Source: B73-G16 sp964611295 | GTDB lineage: Bacteria; Desulfobacterota; B13-G15 | DNA: 64,000 nt | Assembly (NCBI GenBank): GCA_964611295.1 | Contig: CAZSWV010000002.1 | Coordinates: forward strand, 124,001-188,000 | Direction of reading: 5' to 3' | Part shown: positions 33,122-42,695 of the stretch, in pieces | Layout of the letters: each line of letters opens with the position of its first letter | Numbering within the stretch: the stretch's first letter is position 1 | Translations under genes and position numbers: made by a program | Notes under the pieces: model-generated | What the model was told of the DNA's origin: nothing | Database searches by the model: none | The model's input: only the letters and a program-made list of their open reading frames with translations

Positions 33122-34115
33122 GCCCCCGCGAGTCCTTGTAACGATAGGCGACCCTGCAGGGGTAGGTCCAGAAATCGTCGTAAAGTCTTTAGCTTCCATA
33201 CAAGCAGAAAGGGTAACCGTAATTGTTGTCGGAGATAAAAGGCCTTTGGAGAAAGCCGAGCATTTGTTAGGAATTAAAATTGGATTGCAAGAGATAACGG
33301 ATATCTCAAAAGAAGCAATTGAACCAGGAACCAAATATCTTTTTCCATTTTCTCTTTTGAAAGACGTAAATTTAGGAAAACCCACTCTAGAAGGTGCAAA
33401 GGCTTCTTACGAATACATCGTATTTGCAGTGAATACCATTTTGAAGGGGGAAGCAGAAGCCCTTGTCACAGCTCCAGTAAGTAAGCGAATGATCATGGAA
33501 GCAGGTTACCCCTTTAAAGGACATACCGAACTTCTTGCAGAAATGTCGAAGACCCAAGACTACGCTATGATGTTTGTAGGTCCGAAGTTGAAGGTGAGCC
33601 TTGTAACTACCCATTTGCCCTTTTCGGAAGTTAAACGTGCTTTGTCTTGTGAAAGGGTCGTGAAAGTCATAAAGCTAACCCATATGGCCCTTAAACATTA
33701 TTTTGGTGTAAAAAACCCAAGGCTTGCGCTATGCTCCCTTAACCCTCACGCTGGGGAAGGGGGACTTTTAGGATACGAGGAAAAAAAAATCCTTGAACCT
33801 GCAATCCTAAAGGCAAAAGAACAGGGTATCCTTGTAGAAGGTCCCTTACCTGCAGATAGCGTTTTTTATTGGGCTTATATGGGAAAATGGAATGCCATCA
33901 TCGCCTTGTACCACGACCAAGGTCTTGCCCCTTTTAAACTTCTCTATTTCCATGAAGGCGTGAACCTGACCTTAGGCCTTCCTTTCATTCGAACTTCCCC
34001 AGATCATGGTACAGGTTTCGACATTGCAGGAAAAGGGGTGGCTAACCACAAAAGTATGAAGAATGCCCTTTGCTTAGCTATAGATATCCTCAAAAAAACA
34101 CATCAAAGACATTAA
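33081..34115 (+). CDS. pdxA: 4-hydroxythreonine-4-phosphate dehydrogenase
   Basis: Encodes a 344-residue PdxA for the deoxyxylulose-5-phosphate-dependent vitamin B6 route. Conserved blocks are IGDPAGVGPEIVVK, FKGHTELLAE, the metal/substrate region ALYHDQGLAPFKLL and LPFIRTSPDHGTGFDIAGKG. It begins 41 bases inside the SurA-like gene, with an AGGAAGTGG site 4-5 bases before the ATG. Translation therefore probably depends on ribosomes finishing the upstream gene. A paralogue acting on other hydroxy-acid phosphates cannot be fully excluded. Confidence 0.93.
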   Translation: MKRKQDFASESFCRPPRVLVTIGDPAGVGPEIVVKSLASIQAERVTVIVVGDKRPLEKAEHLLGIKIGLQEITDISKEAIEPGTKYLFPFSLLKDVNLGKPTLEGAKASYEYIVFAVNTILKGEAEALVTAPVSKRMIMEAGYPFKGHTELLAEMSKTQDYAMMFVGPKLKVSLVTTHLPFSEVKRALSCERVVKVIKLTHMALKHYFGVKNPRLALCSLNPHAGEGGLLGYEEKKILEPAILKAKEQGILVEGPLPADSVFYWAYMGKWNAIIALYHDQGLAPFKLLYFHEGVNLTLGLPFIRTSPDHGTGFDIAGKGVANHKSMKNALCLAIDILKKTHQRH

Positions 34116-34987
34116 CTTCTCTTTTCTATCTCCATAAAGGGCTTGCCTTTACTAAAAATCCTAACAGCACCTGTGGATTCAGAAACTACAATAGCTATGC
34201 TTTTAGTGACGTTTGTTATACCCGCAGCAGCTAAGTGACGACTTCCCCAACCTTTCGGTAAATATAGATTCTCTCCAGCAGCGTCAAGATGCCTACCTGC
34301 ACATAATATTACCCCATCGTCCCTTATAACAAAGGCACCGTCAATAGCTGCAAATTCCTTGATGCTTTCCCTTAACCTTGGATCCAATACGTTCCTCTCC
34401 TCCTCAGGTAAACCAGAAAAGGGATTTATGATCATTTGACGAGAAAACTGCAGGACCTTTTCATGATCTCCCAAAACAAAAATGGTACCCACCGGCTTCC
34501 CTTCCCTGCCTTGGTGAGCTAACTCCAGAGCTATACTCAAAACAGTCTCAAATACTTCAGGACGAGAGAGATTGGCCAAAAGTTCTAGATTATGCGAGGA
34601 AAATATCTCCAACTCCTTATCGAGGTCTACTACTAATATGCTATCTAGTATCTTTTGCTTAATAGATCCAAAGACACAAATCAACTTTTGATGAGGTTTT
34701 ATATATCCTTTTGATAACGCAAGTAATAAAGCAATCTTAATCATCGTATTGCGGCTGAATTCGAAGTTAGGTACAACGATCATTTTGGGTGAATGGAAAG
34801 AAATCTCTTCTGGACTTTCGCCCCTGTATACAAGTATCAGTCTTTCCTTATCGAGCAACTCAAAAAGTTCTTCTGTGTCGTTTATGAATTCTGCATGTAA
34901 TATTAACCCTTCTGCTTCCAATTCTTTTAAAAGGTTTGCAACGTTTTTTAGTATGATCTTATTTATCTGTTTTGCCCTTTCACCCAT
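34112..34987 (-). CDS. Diadenylate cyclase with pyruvate-kinase-C-like N-terminal domain (DacZ-like)
   Basis: Encodes a 291-residue protein predicted to make cyclic di-AMP. The C-terminal DAC domain carries DGA (216-218, AIDGAFVIRDDG) and RH (250-251, GSRHLAAAGIT), with L where DisA has the second R. The N-terminal domain (about 27-110, IKIALLLALSKGYIKPHQK) resembles the C-terminal domain of pyruvate kinase. That layout is known from archaeal DacZ, not bacterial DisA, CdaA or CdaS. There is no membrane segment and no DisA DNA-binding part. It lies 18 bases past the uvrA-like gene, at the end of a nine-gene run. Confidence 0.82.
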   Translation of the reverse strand: MGERAKQINKIILKNVANLLKELEAEGLILHAEFINDTEELFELLDKERLILVYRGESPEEISFHSPKMIVVPNFEFSRNTMIKIALLLALSKGYIKPHQKLICVFGSIKQKILDSILVVDLDKELEIFSSHNLELLANLSRPEVFETVLSIALELAHQGREGKPVGTIFVLGDHEKVLQFSRQMIINPFSGLPEEERNVLDPRLRESIKEFAAIDGAFVIRDDGVILCAGRHLDAAGENLYLPKGWGSRHLAAAGITNVTKSIAIVVSESTGAVRIFSKGKPFMEIEKRS

Positions 34988-35005
34988 CTTAATCCTTCCT
35001 TTATT

Positions 35006-37375
35006 TTAGCTATAGAATTGAAATATATGCCCTTTTAGATCTTCCAGAGTGCCTTCTGATATAATCTTCCCTCCTTCATCGCCTGCTCCAGGTCCAAGTT
35101 CAATAATGTAATCAGCTTCACCAACGATATAAGGGTTATGGTCAATAGCAAGTACAGTTCCTCCTCCTTCGATGAAGTTGTCGAACACCTCCAATATTCT
35201 TTCGACTTCACTAGGGTGTAAACCGTTTGAAGGCTCGTCTAAAATGTAAAGCACCCCTTTGTGTTCCACCTTCCAATACTTTGCCATTTTGAGCCTTTGG
35301 GCTTCACCTACTGAAAGATTGGCCAAAGGTTGTCCAAGTTTCAAATAACTAAGTCCTGCCCAAGACAAAGGTTCTAATTTTGTCACAACGGGCGGAAAGT
35401 TTTTAAAAAATACCAAGGCTTCTTCAATGGTCATACTTAACACCTGGGCGATGTTCAACCCTCTAAATTTCACCTCCAAGACTTCCTCCTCATAACGAGT
35501 ACCGCTACAATGTTCACAAATCACTTCAAGTTCTGCAAGGAATTCGAACTCCACCCTTGCCTTTCCTGTGCCTTTACACCTTTCGCATCTTCCACCTTTT
35601 AGGTTGAAACTGAAGCGTGACGGCCCCCATCCCCGTAAACGGGCCTCAAAGGTTTGTGCAAAAAGTTCTCTTATCGTCTTGAACACTCCTATATAGGTTG
35701 CCACTACAGAGCGCGGATCTTTATTAAACAAACCTTGTTCCACTACAACTACTTTCTTTACCTCCCCTTCTATAACAATTTCGTCAACTTCTTCTGGAGG
35801 CAAGCCCCTGAACTTCCTTTTTAAACCTTTGGCCAGGACATCTATGGCCAAGGTGCTTTTTCCCGATCCTGAAACCCCTATTAAGCAGCAAAGGACACCT
35901 AAAGGTATCTTAGCGTCTATCCCTTTTAAGTTGTGTTTCCTTGCCCTTTTTACCGTTAACCAACCACTAGGAGACCTAAGGGACCTTTTTCTCGACTGAA
36001 GGTTTGACCTTACATAGAGACAAGTCGGTGTGTTTAGTTGCAAGAAGTTACTCAAAGGACCGCAATACAACACCCTACCGCCGCTATCTCCTGGGCCAGG
36101 GCCAAGTTCAACTATCCAATCGCTTTCGAGGATCACCCTTGGGTTATGTTCAACGATCACCACGGTGTTCCCCAATTCCTTCAGCTCCTTTAGTACCTTT
36201 ATAACCTTCTTTTGATCATAAGGATGAAGCCCCGAGGTGGGTTCCTCTACAAGGTACATTACGCCACTTAACTTCATGCCCAACTGACTTGCAAGTCTTA
36301 CCCTTTGGACTTCACCATGGGAGAGACTATCCATGCTTCTGTTCAGGCTTAGGTAACCAAGCCCGATTTTATTAAGCAGTTCGACCCGTTTTTCAACTTC
36401 TCGTCTTAAGCCTTCCAAGAGAGACGAAATGGGCAACTTCTCCACCACCTCTTTTAGCGTGATAACCTTAAGTTCACATAGGGAAGAAATATCCCACCCC
36501 CCCAACTTTACTGAAAGGGCTTCCTTCCTTAACCTTTTGCCACCGCACTTGACACAAATTCTCTCACCTATTACGCCTAACCCCTTACATGAGGGGCAGG
36601 CCCCTTCAGGATGGTTGAAGGAAAAAAGAGAGGGATTAATGGGTGGAAAGAGGAATTCACATAGAGGACAATACGGGGTGACGGCCATATAATCTGTCTC
36701 ACCCTCGTCCAACACAAACTTCACGACCTTCGAAAGCCCTAAGGCAATCTCAAGGGATTCCCTTATCCTTTCAAGGGCCCCTTCTTTCACTAAAAGCCTA
36801 TCTACCATTAGATCAAAAGGACCTTCTCTCAATCTTTCCAATTCAACTATTTCTCCTCTTATCCACGCTTTGACAAAACCCTCTCTGAGATAACGTTCTA
36901 TAGGTTCTCCCTTTCTTACAGGTACAAGTATCATCAGTTCTCGGCCTTGATACGAAAATAGGCGTTGTGCCATTTCTTCTTTGGAATAGCCTCTCACAGA
37001 CCTTCCACATATGGGACAAAAAGGTTCCCCTTCCTTGGCAAACATTACCCTTAACAGATCATAAATTTCTGTAACCGTACCTACTGTAGAACGAGGACCA
37101 TACGGCCTTGACGTACGGGTCACGAAAACCGGTGGCCTTATGCCTTCTATACTATCCACCTCGGGCTTCTTTACTGGTCCCAGCAAATACTTAAGAGAAG
37201 GCATCAACGATTCTACGAGCTTTCTTTGACCTTCTGTGCCTATAACGTCAAACACTAATGTTGACTTACCTGCTCCCGAAACACCTATTACGCATATGAA
37301 GGCTTCATGGGGGAGCTCTAAATCGATGTCCTTTAAGTTGTGCTCTTTTGCTCCTTTTATGAGAAGCTTTGACAT
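35006..37375 (-). CDS. Compact, divergent UvrA-family ATPase
   Basis: Encodes a 789-residue double ABC ATPase, against about 940 for canonical UvrA. Walker A motifs are GVSGAGKST (31-39) and GVSGSGKST. The UvrB-binding-like region (ILVPVRKGEPIERYL) and zinc modules (CPLC to CPSC, CERC to CEHC) are present. The insertion domain is missing: CPSCKGLGV passes almost directly to CVKCGGKRL. Both ABC signatures deviate (LSHGEVQR, LSVGEAQR for LSGGEAQR), and the first Walker B reads LVEEPTSGL. It may be a repair paralogue or have another role. A second, canonical uvrA probably exists elsewhere. Confidence 0.85.
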   Translation of the reverse strand: MSKLLIKGAKEHNLKDIDLELPHEAFICVIGVSGAGKSTLVFDVIGTEGQRKLVESLMPSLKYLLGPVKKPEVDSIEGIRPPVFVTRTSRPYGPRSTVGTVTEIYDLLRVMFAKEGEPFCPICGRSVRGYSKEEMAQRLFSYQGRELMILVPVRKGEPIERYLREGFVKAWIRGEIVELERLREGPFDLMVDRLLVKEGALERIRESLEIALGLSKVVKFVLDEGETDYMAVTPYCPLCEFLFPPINPSLFSFNHPEGACPSCKGLGVIGERICVKCGGKRLRKEALSVKLGGWDISSLCELKVITLKEVVEKLPISSLLEGLRREVEKRVELLNKIGLGYLSLNRSMDSLSHGEVQRVRLASQLGMKLSGVMYLVEEPTSGLHPYDQKKVIKVLKELKELGNTVVIVEHNPRVILESDWIVELGPGPGDSGGRVLYCGPLSNFLQLNTPTCLYVRSNLQSRKRSLRSPSGWLTVKRARKHNLKGIDAKIPLGVLCCLIGVSGSGKSTLAIDVLAKGLKRKFRGLPPEEVDEIVIEGEVKKVVVVEQGLFNKDPRSVVATYIGVFKTIRELFAQTFEARLRGWGPSRFSFNLKGGRCERCKGTGKARVEFEFLAELEVICEHCSGTRYEEEVLEVKFRGLNIAQVLSMTIEEALVFFKNFPPVVTKLEPLSWAGLSYLKLGQPLANLSVGEAQRLKMAKYWKVEHKGVLYILDEPSNGLHPSEVERILEVFDNFIEGGGTVLAIDHNPYIVGEADYIIELGPGAGDEGGKIISEGTLEDLKGHIFQFYS

Positions 37376-38229
37376 TTCATAAGGGAAAATGACATCACAA
37401 GGGGACCTCTTTCCTTAAGCTTGAGGTAGTTTAGTATTGGTTCGCATTTGGCCCAGAATAAGAAAAACAGCCTTTCGTCGACGAGCTCTTCTAGAGTCTC
37501 GAAATTCCCCTGTCCTTTTGCAATTATCAAATCAGCTTCTTTAAAAGCCCTTCTGAAAGCTTCACCTGTGAATTCCAAAACAACCCCAGGTGTATCGTCT
37601 TCTGTAGAGATCACCTCACAAAGCCCTTCAAAACCAAGACCTTCAAGATCCTCAAAAGTCACATCGTTAAGGATCGGCATCCCTCTTACCGCATAAAAGA
37701 CCCTTAAATCATACTTTTCTTTAAGTTGTTCTACCATTAGCCTATCCAATACCGCCTCGCCTGCGTTATCAGCAATTATCAGCACAGTCTTCGCTTTACT
37801 CAAAAAGGAACAAAGCCATTCGTAATGGTCTATCAAAGGAGTGGGAAGGTCAAGTAAAAAGGAGGGTTCAGGTCCTTGGTCCCTCACAATATCGATAAGG
37901 TTGCCTTGGCAAGACAATATCAAGGCAAGCCTCAAAGGGTCTTCGGCTTTTTGTATGTTTTCCTTAAGTATAGGATAAATCTCCCATACCTTCTGTGTCT
38001 GTATCTTCTTGTCCTCTGAAAAGGGATCTTGATTGCTAGTTTTTTCCTTTATCAAGCGCATTATCTCCCTGTACACCCTAGGAGGGGGAACCTCAAAACC
38101 GAAATCATGTAATAGTTTGAGCGTACTTTTCATCACTTCACATATAATCCCGTGGTCCTGTGTGGCCTTTTTTAAGGTCTTAAGGGCTGTAGCCAATTGA
38201 CAAGGAATACAATCTGGTTGGGTTTTCAT
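37357..38229 (-). CDS. DUF89/ARMT1-family metal-dependent phosphatase-like protein
   Basis: Encodes a 290-residue DUF89 protein. The family includes metal-dependent enzymes proposed to hydrolyse damaged sugar phosphates. The start MKTQPDCIPCQL carries the C-x2-C of prokaryotic members. The metal and phosphate site is visible in LIIADNAGEAVLD and LIIAKGQGNFETL. The natural substrate is unknown. It overlaps ilvD by 4 bases upstream and the uvrA-like gene by 19 downstream, so it is translated from the long biosynthetic mRNA. Confidence 0.88.
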   Translation of the reverse strand: MKTQPDCIPCQLATALKTLKKATQDHGIICEVMKSTLKLLHDFGFEVPPPRVYREIMRLIKEKTSNQDPFSEDKKIQTQKVWEIYPILKENIQKAEDPLRLALILSCQGNLIDIVRDQGPEPSFLLDLPTPLIDHYEWLCSFLSKAKTVLIIADNAGEAVLDRLMVEQLKEKYDLRVFYAVRGMPILNDVTFEDLEGLGFEGLCEVISTEDDTPGVVLEFTGEAFRRAFKEADLIIAKGQGNFETLEELVDERLFFLFWAKCEPILNYLKLKERGPLVMSFSLMKCQSFS

Positions 38230-39890
38230 TTCCCTCTTAAAGTAGCCCCTTTTGACGCTGATTCAACTAGTAAGCTATACCTTTTTAAGTAGCCACGTTC
38301 TACCTTTGCCTCACGGGGTTCCCACTCTTTTTTTCTCCTCTGGAGTTCCTCTTCTGAAAGGAGTAAGTCAAGCCTTTTTTTCGGTATGTCGATCTTTATG
38401 ATATCGCCGTTCTTCACCAGGGCAATGGGACCACCAACTGCTGCCTCTGGAGAAACATGTCCGATAGCTGCCCCCCTCGTACCCCCTGAAAACCTCCCAT
38501 CCGTAATAAGTGCCACCTCTTTATCCATACCCATTCCCACAATGGCAGAAGTTGGGGCCAGCATCTCCCTCATCCCTGGACCACCTTTTGGACCTTCGTA
38601 CCTTATCACCACAACATCGCCTTTTCGGATATTACCAGAAAGGATGGCTTCAAGGGCTTCCTCTTCAGAATCGAAAACCCTTGCTGGTCCTTCGTGTCTC
38701 AACATCTCTGGAACTACAGCTGAAGCTTTGACCACAGCCCCTTCAGGGGCCAAGGTGCCAAATAAGACAACCAATCCACCTGTCGTGGAATAAGGATCCT
38801 CTAAAGGCCTTATTACTGTGTGGTCATAAACCCTATGCCTCAAAAGAAGTTCTTTAAGGGGTTTACCGCTTACCGTCAAAACGTCACCGTATATAAGCCC
38901 CCCTTTCCAAAGCTCGCTCAATATCCCCATTACCCCTCCTGCCCTATCCAGATCTTCAAGGTGATGAGGACCAGCTGGTCGAAGCTTACATATATGGGGG
39001 ACTTTGGAGCTTATCCTATCAAAGAGTTCCAGCGGCAACTCTATCCCCAGTTCTTTCGCAATAGCAGGTAGGTGAAGCAAGGTGTTGGTCGAACCCCCAA
39101 AGGCCATATCCAGAGCAATGGCGTTCTCGAAAGCTTCACGGGTCAAAACCTTAGAAGGCCTTAGGTCTTCTTTTACCATCTCTACGATTCTGATACCGCT
39201 CATCTTGGCTAGACGTATCCTCCTTGCATCTACTGCCGGAATTGTACCGTTGCCAGGCAAGGCTATCCCCAAGGCTTCCGAAAGACAGTTCATGGAATTT
39301 GCCGTAAAAAGTCCCGCACATGAACCAGGTCCTGGACAGGCATGTTCTTCGAGCTCCAAGAGCTCTTCTTCTGCCATCTTTCCCGAAGCCACCTCACCTA
39401 TTCCTTCGAAGACGGAGATTAGATCCACCTTTTTACCCCTATAGTTACCGGCAAGCATAGGCCCACCACTGACTACAAGGGCGGGTATATCAAGTCTGGC
39501 TAAAGCCATCATCATGCCTGGAATGATCTTGTCACAATTAGGGATCAAAACTAAACCATCAAATGAATACGCCATGGCCATTACTTCGATGCTGTCAGCT
39601 ATAAGTTCCCTGGACGGTAAGGAATACTTCATACCTTGATGTCCCATAGCGATGCCGTCGCAGATACCAATCGTACAGAACTCCAAAGGGGTACCCCCCG
39701 CAAGCCTTACGCCTTCTTTTACTGCTTTGGCTATTCTGTCAAGGTGGATATGGCCTGGTATAAGTTCGTTCCAAGAATTGACGATCCCTATCAACGGACG
39801 CCTCAGTTCCTCGTCTATATAACCCATTGCCTTGAAAAGGGCACGGTGAGGAGCCCTTTCCCTTCCCGTCTTGACCGCATCTGATCGCAT
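38226..39890 (-). CDS. ilvD: Dihydroxy-acid dehydratase
   Basis: Encodes the 554-residue iron-sulfur enzyme that dehydrates dihydroxy acids in isoleucine and valine synthesis. Cluster cysteines sit in LIPNCDKIIPG and EHACPGPGSCAG. The signature SWNELIPGHIHL and the ending GRFSGGTRGAAIGHVSPEAA are intact. One base separates it from cimA, which feeds the same isoleucine route. Confidence 0.97.
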   Translation of the reverse strand: MRSDAVKTGRERAPHRALFKAMGYIDEELRRPLIGIVNSWNELIPGHIHLDRIAKAVKEGVRLAGGTPLEFCTIGICDGIAMGHQGMKYSLPSRELIADSIEVMAMAYSFDGLVLIPNCDKIIPGMMMALARLDIPALVVSGGPMLAGNYRGKKVDLISVFEGIGEVASGKMAEEELLELEEHACPGPGSCAGLFTANSMNCLSEALGIALPGNGTIPAVDARRIRLAKMSGIRIVEMVKEDLRPSKVLTREAFENAIALDMAFGGSTNTLLHLPAIAKELGIELPLELFDRISSKVPHICKLRPAGPHHLEDLDRAGGVMGILSELWKGGLIYGDVLTVSGKPLKELLLRHRVYDHTVIRPLEDPYSTTGGLVVLFGTLAPEGAVVKASAVVPEMLRHEGPARVFDSEEEALEAILSGNIRKGDVVVIRYEGPKGGPGMREMLAPTSAIVGMGMDKEVALITDGRFSGGTRGAAIGHVSPEAAVGGPIALVKNGDIIKIDIPKKRLDLLLSEEELQRRKKEWEPREAKVERGYLKRYSLLVESASKGATLRGK

Positions 39891-39891
39891 G

Positions 39892-41472
39892 CTATCTCCT
39901 CCCTTTTTCTTCTTCCTTTAGCAATTTGTAATCTATGCTATCCACCAACGCCTTCCAACTTGCCTCGATGATGTTATCCGAAACACCTACGGTCCCCCAT
40001 TTTGACACCCCATCTGAAGATTCGATCAAAACCCTAGTAGTAGCTGCAGTCCCCTTAGTCGTCTCTATTACCCTCACCTTGTAATCGACAAGCTCCACTT
40101 CCTTTAACTCAGGGTAAAATTTCTCAAGCGCTTTCCTCAAGGCATTGTCAAGCGCATTGACAGGACCATTGCCCAAAGCCGCTGTATGTTCCACTTGTTC
40201 CCCTACCTTAACCCTTATCGTCGCTTCAGAAAGGGGCTCGCCTTCTTCGCCATCTTTTGACACTATCACCCTAAACCCCAGTAACTCAAAGAAGCGCTTA
40301 TGTAACCCCAACTCCTTTTTCACCAACAGCTCAAAGGACGCTTCAGCTGCCTCAAATTGATAACCTTCAAACTCAAGATGCTTTAAACGGTTCAAAATGC
40401 GCTTCGTCTTAGCATCCCCTTTCTTTAAAGGAATGCCTAACTCTTTAGCCTTAGCCAAAATGTTGCTTACACCGGAAAGATCTGAAATCAAAAACCTCCT
40501 GCTGTTTCCCACTAAACCTGGATCTATATGTTCATAGGTATGAGGAGATTTAAGTACCGCACTTACATGAACACCGGCCTTATGGGCAAAAGCACTATCA
40601 CCTACAAAAGGCTGCCTTTTATCAGGTGGTAGGTTGGCAAGTTCACTTACAAATCGAGATACCTCTTTCAACTTCTTTAGATGTCCATCAGGTAAACATT
40701 TTATCCCCATTTTCAACTCTAAGTTAGCGATGATAGTACACAAATCAGCGTTTCCACACCTCTCACCGTATCCGTTTATTGTCCCCTGCACATGAGCTAT
40801 ACCTTCTCTTACAGCCAATAGACTGTTAGCTACAGCTACCCCAGAATCGTTATGACAATGAATTCCAAGTGGTTTTTTGACGTTCTTTTTAACTGTCTTT
40901 ATTATTTCAACAAGTTCATGAGGAAGCGTACCTCCATTTGTGTCACATAGGACAATTGTATCTGCTCCTGCTTCTTCTGCTGCTTTTATAGTGGCAATTG
41001 CATAATCTGGATTTGACTTAAAACCATCGAAAAAGTGTTCTGCATCATAGATCACCTCTTTTCCTCTCTCCTTGAGATAAGCCACTGACTTACGTATAAG
41101 TTCGAGGTTCTCCTCCAGGCTAACCTCAAGGGCTACAAGGGGGTGGATGTCCCATGATTTTCCGAAGATAGCGACTACATCTGTGCCAGCCTCTAGAAGC
41201 TTCGTGATGTTTTCGTCTTGGGAAGGAGGAAAGCCCTTTCTGCAAGTGGAGCCAAAGGCTACTATCTTTGCCCTTTTCAGTGAGAGCTTCTTTACAGCTT
41301 TGAAATAGTTGAGGTCCTTAGGATTAGAAGCAGGCCATCCACCCTCAATATAGTGAACCCCCAACTCGTCAAGTTTTTCCGTTATGCGGATTTTGTCCTC
41401 CAGGGAAAAGGTGATGTCTTCTGACTGCGAGCCATCCCTTAGAGTAGTGTCGTATAGCTTCACCATGGTCAT
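39892..41472 (-). CDS. cimA: (R)-citramalate synthase
   Basis: Encodes a 526-residue DRE-TIM metallolyase that joins pyruvate and acetyl-CoA, opening the threonine-independent route to 2-oxobutyrate and isoleucine. The catalytic start LYDTTLRDGSQSEDITFS and metal ligands GIHCHNDSGVAVAN are clear. The C-terminal LeuA-like allosteric domain (from about residue 390) is present, so isoleucine feedback is likely. I call citramalate rather than isopropylmalate synthase from the overall pattern, the long regulatory tail and the ilvD neighbour. It overlaps lysC by 4 bases. Confidence 0.93.
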   Translation of the reverse strand: MTMVKLYDTTLRDGSQSEDITFSLEDKIRITEKLDELGVHYIEGGWPASNPKDLNYFKAVKKLSLKRAKIVAFGSTCRKGFPPSQDENITKLLEAGTDVVAIFGKSWDIHPLVALEVSLEENLELIRKSVAYLKERGKEVIYDAEHFFDGFKSNPDYAIATIKAAEEAGADTIVLCDTNGGTLPHELVEIIKTVKKNVKKPLGIHCHNDSGVAVANSLLAVREGIAHVQGTINGYGERCGNADLCTIIANLELKMGIKCLPDGHLKKLKEVSRFVSELANLPPDKRQPFVGDSAFAHKAGVHVSAVLKSPHTYEHIDPGLVGNSRRFLISDLSGVSNILAKAKELGIPLKKGDAKTKRILNRLKHLEFEGYQFEAAEASFELLVKKELGLHKRFFELLGFRVIVSKDGEEGEPLSEATIRVKVGEQVEHTAALGNGPVNALDNALRKALEKFYPELKEVELVDYKVRVIETTKGTAATTRVLIESSDGVSKWGTVGVSDNIIEASWKALVDSIDYKLLKEEEKGRR

Positions 41473-42695
41473 AAAGGTTCTTTCTCCAACCCAAAAGCAT
41501 CATGAAGGGATCTTACTGCAAGTTCTATATACTTCGGGTCTATAACACAGGATATCTTGATTTCAGAGGTAGAGATCATCTTTATGTTTATGCCTTCGTT
41601 GGCCAGTGTTTTGAACATCTTAAAAGCAACTCCGGGTTGGCTCCTCATTCCGAGTCCTATTATGGAAACCTTAGCCACTTCTTCTTCTGCCAACACGTCT
41701 GAAGCCCCAAGTTCTTGCGCTATTTTTTCCGTAAGTTCCAGTGCCTTGGCAAAATCAGACCTCGAAACCGTGAAAGCCAAATTGGCGTAGGCACCTTCTG
41801 CGCTTGACGTCTGTATTATCATGTCCACGGGAATAGCCGCTTCACTTAGAACTTCAAATAGCCTAGCAGCTACACCTGGCCTATCCGGGATTTTTACAAG
41901 TTCAATTCTTGATTGGTTCTTATCGTATGTTATGCCAGAAACCACGGCTTTTTCCATTTCCTTCACCTCCTCGCATACAAGGGTACCTTCTTCCTCGCTA
42001 AAAGAAGACCGGACGTGGATGGGCATTTTATATTTGGCTGCGAATTCCACAGAACGTATTTGAAGGACCTTTGCCCCTAAACTTGCCATCTCTAACATTT
42101 CTTCGTAACTTATGCGCTTTAGCTTTCTAGCTTTTGGGTATATATTAGGGTCCGTAGTGTACACACCATCCACGTCTGTAAAGATCTCACATAGGTCAGC
42201 CCGCAAAGCCACAGCTAGGGCTACTGCAGTGGTATCCGATCCACCCCTGCCCAAGGTAGTAATGTTTCCGTCTTCATCTACGCCTTGGAAACCCGCTACT
42301 ACTGGAATCACACCGTCTTTGAGGTCCTTTATCAACCTCCAGGATTCCACTGTCTTTATCCTCGCCCTGCCATAAAGGTTATCGGTAACTATCCGAACTT
42401 GATGCCCCAGGTAACTCCTGGCCTTATAGCCCATATCAGAAAGGATAATGGCCAGAAGGGCGGCTGTCTTCTGTTCACCCGTAGCTAATATTACGTCTAC
42501 TTCGCGCTCCGAAGGCCTCTTTGCAGCAGAGTGGGCTAGTTCCAATAAGCTATCTGTTTCACCGGCCATCGCTGAGACGACAACGACTACGTCATGCCCT
42601 TCTTCTTTGGTCCTTATTACCCTCTTTGCTACGTTTTTCAACCTTTCGATGTTAGCTACTGAAGTCCCCCCAAACTTTTGAACTATGAGCGCCAT
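41469..42695 (-). CDS. lysC: Aspartate kinase
   Basis: Encodes a 408-residue aspartokinase that opens the aspartate pathway (lysine, threonine, methionine). The kinase has VQKFGGTSVANIERL, TLGRGGSDTTAVALA and EIFTDVDGVYTTDP. Two C-terminal ACT domains (from about residue 262) are the usual site for lysine or threonine inhibition. An internal ATG at the start of MEKAVVSGITYDK could give a separate regulatory subunit, as in Bacillus, but this is unproven. It begins 44 bases inside tsaE. Confidence 0.96.
   Translation of the reverse strand: MALIVQKFGGTSVANIERLKNVAKRVIRTKEEGHDVVVVVSAMAGETDSLLELAHSAAKRPSEREVDVILATGEQKTAALLAIILSDMGYKARSYLGHQVRIVTDNLYGRARIKTVESWRLIKDLKDGVIPVVAGFQGVDEDGNITTLGRGGSDTTAVALAVALRADLCEIFTDVDGVYTTDPNIYPKARKLKRISYEEMLEMASLGAKVLQIRSVEFAAKYKMPIHVRSSFSEEEGTLVCEEVKEMEKAVVSGITYDKNQSRIELVKIPDRPGVAARLFEVLSEAAIPVDMIIQTSSAEGAYANLAFTVSRSDFAKALELTEKIAQELGASDVLAEEEVAKVSIIGLGMRSQPGVAFKMFKTLANEGINIKMISTSEIKISCVIDPKYIELAVRSLHDAFGLEKEPL

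Noticed and set aside
42652..42695. Overlap of tsaE and lysC as a possible start-site error
   Set aside because: lysC starts with the conserved MALIVQKFGGTS, so its start is firm. The overlap comes from a longer tsaE tail and is real.
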